Shown here in pieces: positions 1 to 4,793 of a DNA stretch of 5,703 nt (its first letter is position 1; each line of letters starts with the position of its first letter). Origin of the DNA: JBDSEG01 sp039920165 (GTDB lineage: Bacteria > Pseudomonadota > Gammaproteobacteria > Burkholderiales > Burkholderiaceae_C); NCBI GenBank assembly GCA_039920165.1, contig JBDSEG010000395.1:1-5703 (forward strand), written 5' to 3'. Under the pieces are notes generated by a model, which was not told the DNA's origin, ran no database searches, and saw nothing but the letters and a program-made list of their open reading frames with translations. The position numbers were made by a program, and so were the translations under genes.

Positions 1-287
1 AGAGCTGGCCCGGCCGCACCGCCGAGCAACGCTCGCAGGCGTGGATCGACCGCCAACTCGGCAAGGTCGACGCTTCGCTGGCGGCGATGAGCACCGGCCT
101 GGCCGACAAGCCCTGGTGCTCGGGCAACCACCTTTCGCTGGCTGATATCGCCGTCGGCTGCGCGGTCGGCTATCTCGATTTCCGCTTTCCGGCGATTGGC
201 TGGCGCGAGCGCCACGCCAACCTGGCTCGGTTGTCGGAGAAGCTGGAATCACGCGCTAGCTTCGTCGATACGCGGCCGCCCAAGTAG
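1..287 (+). CDS. Glutathione S-transferase, C-terminal part (5' truncated by window edge)
   Basis: This is the C-terminal alpha-helical domain of a cytosolic glutathione S-transferase, read in the frame beginning at base 3 and ending with TAG at 285-287. About 94 residues are visible. The helix-6 region carries the N-capping box motif as LSLADIAVGCAVGYLDFRFP, which contains the conserved S/T-x-x-D of the GST fold. It is followed by W-R-E-R-H-x-N-L-x-R-L and a C-terminal R-x-S-F-x-D-T-x-P-P ending. That ending and the ADIAVG-GYLDFR pattern match the YibF/YfcF-like bacterial GST group as I remember it. The thioredoxin-like, glutathione-binding N-terminal domain lies outside the window, so the catalytic residue cannot be judged. 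An in-frame ATG at 87 is internal and not a start, because the homology continues upstream of it. The physiological substrate is unknown. The gene converges with the next one, 23 bp away. Confidence 0.9.
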   Translation, partial: SWPGRTAEQRSQAWIDRQLGKVDASLAAMSTGLADKPWCSGNHLSLADIAVGCAVGYLDFRFPAIGWRERHANLARLSEKLESRASFVDTRPPK

Positions 288-310
288 GCTCGCCGGCGGC
301 GCGTGTCGCC

Positions 311-1303
311 TCAGCCGACGATGCGGTCGGCCCGCACCTGCACCGCAGGCGGAATCTCGATTCGCAGCGCTTTCGCACTGCCCGCATTTATCACCAGCTC
401 GAACTGCGTCGCCTGTTCGACCGGAAGGTCGGCCGGACGAGCGCCGCGCAGGATGCGGTCGACGAAGAACGCCCCGCGCCGGTACAGCACCGCGTCCGAA
501 CGGCCGTAGCCCAACAGGCCGCCCGAGGTCGCGAATCCGACCCCGCCGATCGAGGCCAGCCCTCGCTGATGCGCGAGCCTGGCAAGGCGCACGGCGTTCT
601 CCCCCGCGAAAAGCGTGTCGTCCTGGACCACCATGGCTTCGATGCGCCGACGCAGCATGGCGTCGAGCGCGGGTTCGAACTCCGTGGCGCGGCGCACCGG
701 AAACGATTCGACCTCGATGCGCAAGCTCTTGGCCGCAATTTCGATCAAGCGGCCCGAGGTTTCGACGCCCGAGTTGGCCGAATTGACCAGGACTCCGGCG
801 CGCTGCGTTCGCGGGCGAGCTTCCTTGAGCAGTTCGAGCCGCTTGGCCATGATCTCGGGCCCGAAGGTCGTCGAGCCGGTAACGTTGCCGCCCGGACGGG
901 CCAAGCTTTGGATCAACCCCATCGTCACGAGGTCGCCGCTGGTCGCGGGAACGACGATCGGAACCTTTCGCGTGACTTGGCTGGCGGCAACCAGTGCCTT
1001 GATGCCGAACGCGACGACGACGTTGACGTTCAGGCTCACCAGCTCGGCCGCGAGTTCGGGCAACCGCTCGTAATGCCCGTCGGCAGCGCGGACCTCGAAA
1101 ACGATGCTGAACCCTTCGACATGCCCAAGTTCGCGCAGCCCGATGCGAAGCGCCTGCAAGCGTGCGGCCTGCATCGGCACGCTTTCGGAAAGCAGGATGC
1201 CGACGCGGGCCGGAGCCTGCAGGCCCTGGGTCTGGGAGGCGGCGCGATCCGCGAACGCCGCAAACATGGCGATGGCCACTGCGGTCGCGGACCTGCGCTT
1301 CAT
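311..1303 (-). CDS. Exported ABC-transporter substrate-binding protein (ABC_sub_bind type)
   Basis: This is a 330-residue periplasmic binding protein. The N-terminus MKRRSATAVAIAMFAAFADR is a Sec signal peptide with a basic start and short hydrophobic core, probably cut after AAS before QTQG. There is no lipobox cysteine. The mature part begins ARVGILLSES and continues with A-L-x-x-G-L-R-E-L-G, VVVAFGIKAL, a P-I-V-V stretch, LARPGGNVTGST, and V-V-Q-D-D after a second domain start at R-A-G-V-L-V-N. This order is characteristic of the two-lobed TrpX-like/ABC_sub_bind family (Pfam PF04392), many members of which are solitary in betaproteobacteria. The start at 1303 was chosen because it places the signal peptide at the N-terminus. 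In-frame ATGs at 1351 and 1384 would add 16 or 27 non-hydrophobic residues. The ribosome binding site of the chosen start is weak. No permease or ATPase gene lies in the window, so the ligand and transporter are unknown. Confidence 0.85.
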   Translation of the reverse strand: MKRRSATAVAIAMFAAFADRAASQTQGLQAPARVGILLSESVPMQAARLQALRIGLRELGHVEGFSIVFEVRAADGHYERLPELAAELVSLNVNVVVAFGIKALVAASQVTRKVPIVVPATSGDLVTMGLIQSLARPGGNVTGSTTFGPEIMAKRLELLKEARPRTQRAGVLVNSANSGVETSGRLIEIAAKSLRIEVESFPVRRATEFEPALDAMLRRRIEAMVVQDDTLFAGENAVRLARLAHQRGLASIGGVGFATSGGLLGYGRSDAVLYRRGAFFVDRILRGARPADLPVEQATQFELVINAGSAKALRIEIPPAVQVRADRIVG

Positions 1304-1456
1304 TGGAAGATTTTGCGCTGAAGACACAGGCTCTGTTCGCAGGCGACGCATCGGGTACGGCGTCCCGCCCCCCGTTTTGAACATGATATCGGCTCGCGGC
1401 AGATGTCGGCGTCACCCATTTTGCGGAGACGATGCTTGCAAAGCCCTTCGTTTGCA

Positions 1457-1485
1457 TTGTCAGCAGTGCGACATTTGCCTACGCT
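1457..1485 (+). promoter_or_regulatory. Candidate sigma-70 promoter for the small exported protein
   Basis: TTGTCA (1457-1462) and TACGCT (1480-1485) are separated by 17 bp, matching the sigma-70 consensus at 5 of 6 and 3 of 6 positions. The -10 is poor, so this is tentative. It would give a leader of about 75 nt before the ATG at 1569. It lies in the 265-bp divergent gap 1304-1568, which must also drive the minus-strand substrate-binding protein. I found no convincing promoter for that direction and no small gene in the gap. Confidence 0.28.
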
Positions 1486-1568
1486 GGACGCGCGCCGCCG
1501 CGAGTTTTGGCTCGAGTCGTATGCCGCTTCGATAGCAAGCCCCCAAAGCAACCCCGAGGAGAATTGTC

Positions 1569-2030
1569 ATGAGATTGCTCACCCCTGCCGCAGCGTCGGT
1601 TTTTCTTGCACTTGCGTTCCCGCTTCTGACGGGTGTCGCGGCCCATGCGGCGGTGGCTTGCCACAAGATCAATGCCAAGGGCGTCGGGCAGGATCTCGGC
1701 GGTGGAATGACTACAGCCCAGATCGTGGGCGGCGGAATTCTTCACGGCAGCACGCAGGGCAGCTTCACCATCACCGGCGGCAGTGCGCCGGTCTTTCTTA
1801 TCGGTGGGACCGTGACATTCACGAACGACCGGGGAAGCTTGACGGTCGCGGTGAGCGGAACCTTCAACGTGGCGACGGGGGAATTCGTCGCCGCGGGTCC
1901 GGTCGCCTTATCGACAGGCAGGCTTGACGGCGCGACGGGCACCTTGGTGCTGGCTGGCGTCCAGGATTTGACGAACGGAAAGTTCGTCGAAGAGGTGACA
2001 GGGTTGGTTTGTGTAGACCTCGCCCCCTGA
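1569..2030 (+). CDS. Small exported protein of unknown function, beta-rich
   Basis: This 153-residue protein is one I cannot assign to a named family. A clear GAGGAG ribosome binding site (1556-1561) sits 7 nt before the ATG. Residues 1-27 form a Sec signal peptide with a hydrophobic core (FLALAFPLL) and a good cleavage site after AHA. The mature chain of about 126 residues is rich in Gly, Thr and Val and alternates short beta-like segments with turns, such as GSFTITGG, GTVTFTND, GSLTVAVSGTF, GRLDGATGTLVLAG and GKFVEEVTG. The G-x-L/F-x-G-A-T-G-x-L pattern recalls secreted single-domain beta-barrel proteins of the allene-oxide-cyclase-like kind, but this is only a resemblance. Cys31, just after the cleavage site, and Cys148, near the C-terminus, could form a disulfide joining the two ends. 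The location is probably periplasmic or extracellular. The gene stands alone, divergent from the substrate-binding protein and convergent with the response regulator. Confidence 0.8.
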   Translation: MRLLTPAAASVFLALAFPLLTGVAAHAAVACHKINAKGVGQDLGGGMTTAQIVGGGILHGSTQGSFTITGGSAPVFLIGGTVTFTNDRGSLTVAVSGTFNVATGEFVAAGPVALSTGRLDGATGTLVLAGVQDLTNGKFVEEVTGLVCVDLAP

Positions 2031-2052
2031 GCCTGTGCCTGGGGCGCGGACT

Positions 2053-2071
2053 GGCCTGAGGAATTCAGGCC
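2053..2071. terminator. Hairpin between convergent stop codons, possible bidirectional terminator
   Basis: A perfect 7-bp inverted repeat, GGCCTGA (2053-2059) and TCAGGCC (2065-2071), has a GGAAT loop. It fills most of the 44 bp between the two convergent stop codons (2028-2030 plus, 2075-2077 minus). There is no T-tract on either side, so it is not a canonical intrinsic terminator. It may still stall polymerase or protect the 3' ends of both messages. Confidence 0.4.
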
Positions 2072-2074
2072 CCG

Positions 2075-2722
2075 CTAGCCCAACGTCAGCGTCAGAGCCC
2101 CCGCGCGAACGTCGAACTGCAGCTTGCGGTACATGCTGCGCAAGTCGACGCCGACGCCGTGCACCGTGCGCTCGAGTTCGCGGCCGATCTCGGTCGTCGA
2201 CTTGCCCTCGGCGACCAGCTTGAGCAGGTTGCGCTCGGTATCGCCGAGGTGCAGCGGGTTCTGTGTCTCGGCGACGAAATCGTTCGGGTCGATCGACGCC
2301 GCTTCGAAATGGTTCTGTATCTGGCGCGCGATCGTCGGCGCCATCGGCGATTCGCCATCCAGCGCGAGGCGGATCGCAACCAGCATCGCATCGGGCGAGC
2401 GGCCCGGGATGAAATAGCCGTCTGCCCCCTGGCGCAGGGCTTCCATGAGCGCCGGATCGTCGAGCGAAGCGGCCGCCACGAGCAACTCCGGGCGCTTGGC
2501 GCGGCCGTTCGCGCGCAACTCGCTGAACAGCTTGGCGGCAGGGCCGTCGCCGAGTTGCAGATCGGCCAGCAGGACATCGGGCGTGCGCCTGGCGATCGCG
2601 AGGCGCGCCTCGGCCACGGTGTGCACGCAGCCGTCGACTTCGAGGCCGGGCGCGTTGCGGATCACTTCCTGCCAATGCGCCGCCATGGCCGGATCGTTCA
2701 ATAGCAGGAGGATGGAGGACAT
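2075..2722 (-). CDS. LuxR/NarL-family response regulator with an atypical receiver
   Basis: This 215-residue protein has an N-terminal CheY-like receiver (about residues 1-120) and a C-terminal LuxR-type helix-turn-helix (about 158-211). The helix-turn-helix is recognisable from LGDTERNLLKLVAEGKSTTE, then IGRELERTV and SMYRKLQFDVRAGAL, which should bind DNA. In the receiver, the phospho-acceptor region DVLLADLQLGDG keeps Asp54, and GADGY precedes the last strand. However, the conserved Thr/Ser is Ala84, the near-invariant Lys after GADGY is Pro106, and the usual acidic pair near residue 10 is Asn9-Asp10. Phosphorylation-dependent switching may therefore be altered or absent. The ATG at 2722 is preferred over a TTG two codons upstream because an AGAGG ribosome binding site lies 6 nt before it. 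No sensor kinase is adjacent. Its targets are unknown. The glutamate-synthase-like gene upstream ends 133 bp away on the same strand. Confidence 0.88.
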   Translation of the reverse strand: MSSILLLLNDPAMAAHWQEVIRNAPGLEVDGCVHTVAEARLAIARRTPDVLLADLQLGDGPAAKLFSELRANGRAKRPELLVAAASLDDPALMEALRQGADGYFIPGRSPDAMLVAIRLALDGESPMAPTIARQIQNHFEAASIDPNDFVAETQNPLHLGDTERNLLKLVAEGKSTTEIGRELERTVHGVGVDLRSMYRKLQFDVRAGALTLTLG

Positions 2723-2728
2723 GGGCAA

Positions 2729-2733
2729 CCTCT
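2729..2733 (-). promoter_or_regulatory. Ribosome binding site that fixes the regulator's start
   Basis: On the minus strand AGAGG precedes the ATG at 2722 by 6 nt, near-ideal spacing. The alternative in-frame TTG (2728-2726) would overlap the spacer immediately after this site, leaving it no spacing, so the ATG is the better start. Confidence 0.65.
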
Positions 2734-2778
2734 GGTTTCAAGTTCCGCAGATTGTGCAAATCCCCTGCCGACGTGAGA

Positions 2779-2813
2779 CCCCTCGAACCGGGGCTACCCC
2801 CCTAGTTCGTAGG
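2779..2813. repeat. Cluster of short inverted repeats upstream of the regulator
   Basis: Three overlapping symmetric elements lie in the 133-bp gap between the two minus-strand genes. They are CCCC (2779-2782) with GGGG (2790-2793); CTA-CCCCCC-TAG (2794-2805); and CCTA (2801-2804) with TAGG (2810-2813) around a GTTCG loop. They lie about 57-91 bp upstream of the regulator's ATG. They could be an operator for autoregulation or a 3' structure for the upstream gene. No T-tract follows on the minus strand, so an intrinsic terminator is unlikely. Confidence 0.35.
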
Positions 2814-2855
2814 ATGGGTTGTCGCCGCAATTTGACGCTGAGATTCGAAACCGGT

Positions 2856-4526
2856 TCAGGCCACGTGAGCGTCCGCCACCGCCGCATCCGCCGTCGCCGT
2901 CGGGATGACGACGCCGAAGCTGGCCGCCTGTGCCATCGGCCAGTAGGTCCGGAACACCTGCTGGGGGAGTTCGCCACGCAACAGCGATCCGGGCTGCACG
3001 AAGGGCAGCAGGTTGGCCAGCAGCTTCACGCCCTGCTCCGAGTAGCGGCGCACGATGTGCAGCGCGGTGATTTCGCGCGGATGGTTGAGGCCGGCCGCCT
3101 GCACCAGTTCCTGCAGCGCGAGCAAGGTCTGCTCGTGGAAGTTGTAGACCCGCTCGGCCTTGGTCGGCACGACCAGCGCACGCTGGCGGTTGGGATCCTG
3201 GGTCGAGACTCCGGTCGGGCAGTTGCCGGTGTGGCAGGCCTGCGCCTGGATGCAGCCGAGCGCGAACATGAAGCCTCGCGCCGAATTGCACCAGTCGGCG
3301 CCGAGCGCCATCATCCGAGCGATATCGAATGCGCTCACCACCTTGCCGGCGCAGCCGATGCGGATGCGCCCGCGCAGGTTCAGGCCGACCAGCGTGTTGT
3401 GCACGAGCAGCAGGCCCTCCTGCAGCGGCGCGCCGACATGGTCGGTAAATTCGAGTGGCGCCGCGCCGGTCCCGCCCTCGGCGCCGTCGACCACGATGAA
3501 GTCGGGAACGATGCCGGTCTCGAGCATCGCCTTGGCGATCGCGAACCATTCCCACGGGTGGCCGATGCACAGCTTGAAGCCGGTCGGCTTGCCGCCCGAG
3601 AGCGTGCGCAGCCGGTCGATGAACTGCAGCATCCCGATCGGGGTCGAGAACGCCGAGTGGCTGGACGGCGAGATGCAATCGACCCACGGCGCCACCCCGC
3701 GCGCCTCGGCGATCTCGAACGTCACCTTCGGCCCGGGCAGCACGCCGCCGTGGCCGGGCTTGGCGCCCTGGCTCATCTTCAGCTCGATCATCTTCACCTG
3801 CGGCTGGCCAGCATTGGCGACGAAGCGCTCCTCGTCGAAGCTGCCGTCAGGGTGGCGGCAGCCAAAATACCCCGAGCCGATTTCCCAGATCAGGTCGCCG
3901 CCATTCTTGCGGTGATGCTGGCTGATGCTGCCCTCGCCGGTATCGTGGGCGAAGCCGCCGCGGCGCGCGCCCTCGTTGAGCGCGAGGATCGCATTCGCCG
4001 ACAGCGCGCCGAAGCTCATCGCCGAGATGTTGAAGATGCTCGCGCTGTAGGGCTGGGCCCGACCGGCGCCGATCAGGACGCGGAAATCGTGGCCCGGCAG
4101 CTGCGTGGGCTGCATCGAGTGGTTGATCCACTCGTAGCCGATCGCGCCGACATCGAGCTGGGTGCCGAACGGGCGCTTGTCCTGATCGCCCTTGGCGCGC
4201 TGGTAGACGAGCGAGCGCTGCTGGCGGGAGAACGGCGCAGCCTTGTCGTCGTCCTCGAAAAAATACTGGCGCAACTCCGGCCGCACATATTCGAACAGAA
4301 AGCGCAGATGCCCGATGACCGGGTAGTTGCGCAAGACGGCGTGGCGTGTCTGCTGCGTATCGCGAACGCCCACCAGCACGAGCGCGAAAAAGCCGAGCGC
4401 GAGCCAGCCGCCCATGCCCGCCGCCACCCACGTGAAGGCGCACAGGAGAAAGCCGACCATGCACAGCAGCCACGCCGTATAGCGAACCGGGAACCGGTCG
4501 TCGAGCGATTTGAACCAGGCCAGCAT
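2856..4526 (-). CDS. Membrane-anchored FMN-binding glutamate-synthase-like protein
   Basis: This 556-residue protein belongs to the FMN-binding glutamate synthase family (GltB central/FMN domains, COG0069). Two predicted membrane helices near the N-terminus (about 17-36 and 39-55) suggest an inner-membrane anchor with the enzyme in the cytoplasm. The TIM-barrel part shows the family signatures ISAMSFGALS (167-176), SQGAKPGHGGVLPG (252-265) and DGAEGGTGAAP (347-357). It also has a 3Fe-4S cysteine set C425-x5-C431-HTGN-C436-PTG, matching the cluster motif of glutamate synthase. The N-terminal glutamine amidotransferase domain and the C-terminal GXGXG domain of full GltB are absent, so it cannot release ammonia from glutamine by itself. 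True glutamate synthesis is therefore uncertain; the electron donor and substrate are unknown. The ATG at 4526 is supported by GGGAGAGG (4532-4539) 5 nt upstream. It is divergent from metX. Confidence 0.92.
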   Translation of the reverse strand: MLAWFKSLDDRFPVRYTAWLLCMVGFLLCAFTWVAAGMGGWLALGFFALVLVGVRDTQQTRHAVLRNYPVIGHLRFLFEYVRPELRQYFFEDDDKAAPFSRQQRSLVYQRAKGDQDKRPFGTQLDVGAIGYEWINHSMQPTQLPGHDFRVLIGAGRAQPYSASIFNISAMSFGALSANAILALNEGARRGGFAHDTGEGSISQHHRKNGGDLIWEIGSGYFGCRHPDGSFDEERFVANAGQPQVKMIELKMSQGAKPGHGGVLPGPKVTFEIAEARGVAPWVDCISPSSHSAFSTPIGMLQFIDRLRTLSGGKPTGFKLCIGHPWEWFAIAKAMLETGIVPDFIVVDGAEGGTGAAPLEFTDHVGAPLQEGLLLVHNTLVGLNLRGRIRIGCAGKVVSAFDIARMMALGADWCNSARGFMFALGCIQAQACHTGNCPTGVSTQDPNRQRALVVPTKAERVYNFHEQTLLALQELVQAAGLNHPREITALHIVRRYSEQGVKLLANLLPFVQPGSLLRGELPQQVFRTYWPMAQAASFGVVIPTATADAAVADAHVA

Positions 4527-4602
4527 GGGCGCCTCTCCCGCCGGGCACTCGCGCGGCGTCGTGACGGGGATCGTAGGCGTTCGCCGGCCGCGCCGATGTC
4601 GC

Positions 4603-4631
4603 GGTAAGCCCGGGGGCGAAGAGCCCCTACC
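4603..4631. repeat. GC-rich inverted repeat in the divergent intergenic region
   Basis: GGGGC (4613-4617) and GCCCC (4623-4627) form a 5-bp stem with a GAAGA loop, extended by a G-T pair (4612/4628). Outer arms GGTA (4603-4606) and TACC (4628-4631) are also complementary. It lies between the metX promoter and the start of the glutamate-synthase-like gene and could be in that gene's leader or an operator. There is no T-tract. In GC-rich DNA this may be chance. Confidence 0.3.
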
Positions 4632-4672
4632 GAAGCTGGCGCTGGCGCCGACGATGCACTCGTAGCCGCCGC

Positions 4673-4678
4673 TATACT
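4673..4678 (+). promoter_or_regulatory. Candidate -10 box for metX
   Basis: TATACT matches the sigma-70 -10 consensus at 5 of 6 positions in a region otherwise very poor in A/T. Transcription would begin near 4684-4686, exactly where the riboswitch P1 stem begins, which supports the call. No good -35 is seen at the normal spacing; the nearest, CCGACG at 4648-4653, matches 3 of 6 with a 19-bp gap. The promoter may therefore be weak or need an activator. Confidence 0.5.
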
Positions 4679-4684
4679 GCCCGC

Positions 4685-4738
4685 CAGCGCTGATTTGCTC
4701 CGGCTTGCGGGCGCTTTAGAAATGCAGCTAAAGAAGGA
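4685..4738 (+). promoter_or_regulatory. SAM-II riboswitch aptamer (SAM_alpha type)
   Basis: The aptamer matches the known SAM-II fold and order of elements. The P1 stem is AGCGC (4686-4690) with GCGCT (4711-4715). The first loop starts with the conserved TGATTT directly after P1. The pseudoknot pairs TTGCG (4705-4709) with TGCAG (4723-4727), including two G-U pairs. A further TCC (4699-4701) can pair with GGA (4736-4738). The 3' side carries the conserved AGCTAAAG (4726-4733). Compared from memory with the crystallised metagenomic SAM-II sequence, the element order is the same and the first loop differs by only one nucleotide. It would bind S-adenosylmethionine, the end product derived from methionine, and it sits in the leader of metX, the standard SAM-II target. 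A terminator follows 8 nt later, pointing to control of transcription elongation. Confidence 0.88.
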
Positions 4739-4758
4739 AACCGAACCCCGGTGTCCGC
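4707..4758 (+). promoter_or_regulatory. Predicted antiterminator pairing
   Basis: Bases 4707-4715 (GCGGGCGCT) can pair continuously with 4750-4758 (GGTGTCCGC), giving 9 bp with three G-U pairs and a 34-nt loop. The first strand includes the 3' arm of aptamer P1 and part of the pseudoknot. The second includes most of the 5' arm of the terminator. The fold is therefore exclusive with both and would serve as the SAM-free, read-through state. This is inferred from pairing only. Confidence 0.45.
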
Positions 4759-4779
4759 TTTGGCGACGCCGGGTTTTTT
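4747..4779 (+). terminator. Intrinsic terminator in the metX leader (attenuator)
   Basis: CCCGGTGTC (4747-4755) pairs with GACGCCGGG (4765-4773) over 9 bp with one G-U pair and a 9-nt loop. Six T (4774-4779) follow directly. This is a canonical Rho-independent terminator. Because it lies between the aptamer and the metX start, it is an attenuator rather than the end of an upstream gene; the gene on the left is divergent. Confidence 0.88.
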
Positions 4780-4793
4780 CATTGGGGCGACGG

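Noticed and set aside
298..310. Short hairpin GGCG-CGTGT-CGCC between the convergent GST and substrate-binding protein genes, considered as a terminator
   Set aside because: The stem is only 4 bp and no T-tract follows on either strand. Such stems are common by chance at this GC content.
249..1457. A 402-codon minus-strand frame overlapping the substrate-binding protein
   Set aside because: It is a different frame of the same strand, Arg/Ala/Gly rich and without domain motifs, while the 311-1303 frame carries a signal peptide and family motifs.
1403..1927. A plus-strand frame covering the start of the small exported protein
   Set aside because: It lacks a ribosome binding site and has a Cys/Arg/Ser-rich composition. 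The frame starting at 1569 has a strong ribosome binding site and signal peptide.
2731..2759. TTGCAC on the minus strand as a -35 box for the response regulator
   Set aside because: At 17-bp spacing the -10 position reads ACCAGA and falls on the ribosome binding site, so it cannot be a working promoter.
2445..4607. A 720-codon open frame on the plus strand antisense to the glutamate-synthase-like gene
   Set aside because: Its product is low-complexity (Arg, Ala, Glu, His, Gln rich) with no family motif, and it spans the end of the regulator and the whole of a gene with clear catalytic motifs on the other strand. Long antisense frames are expected in GC-rich coding DNA.
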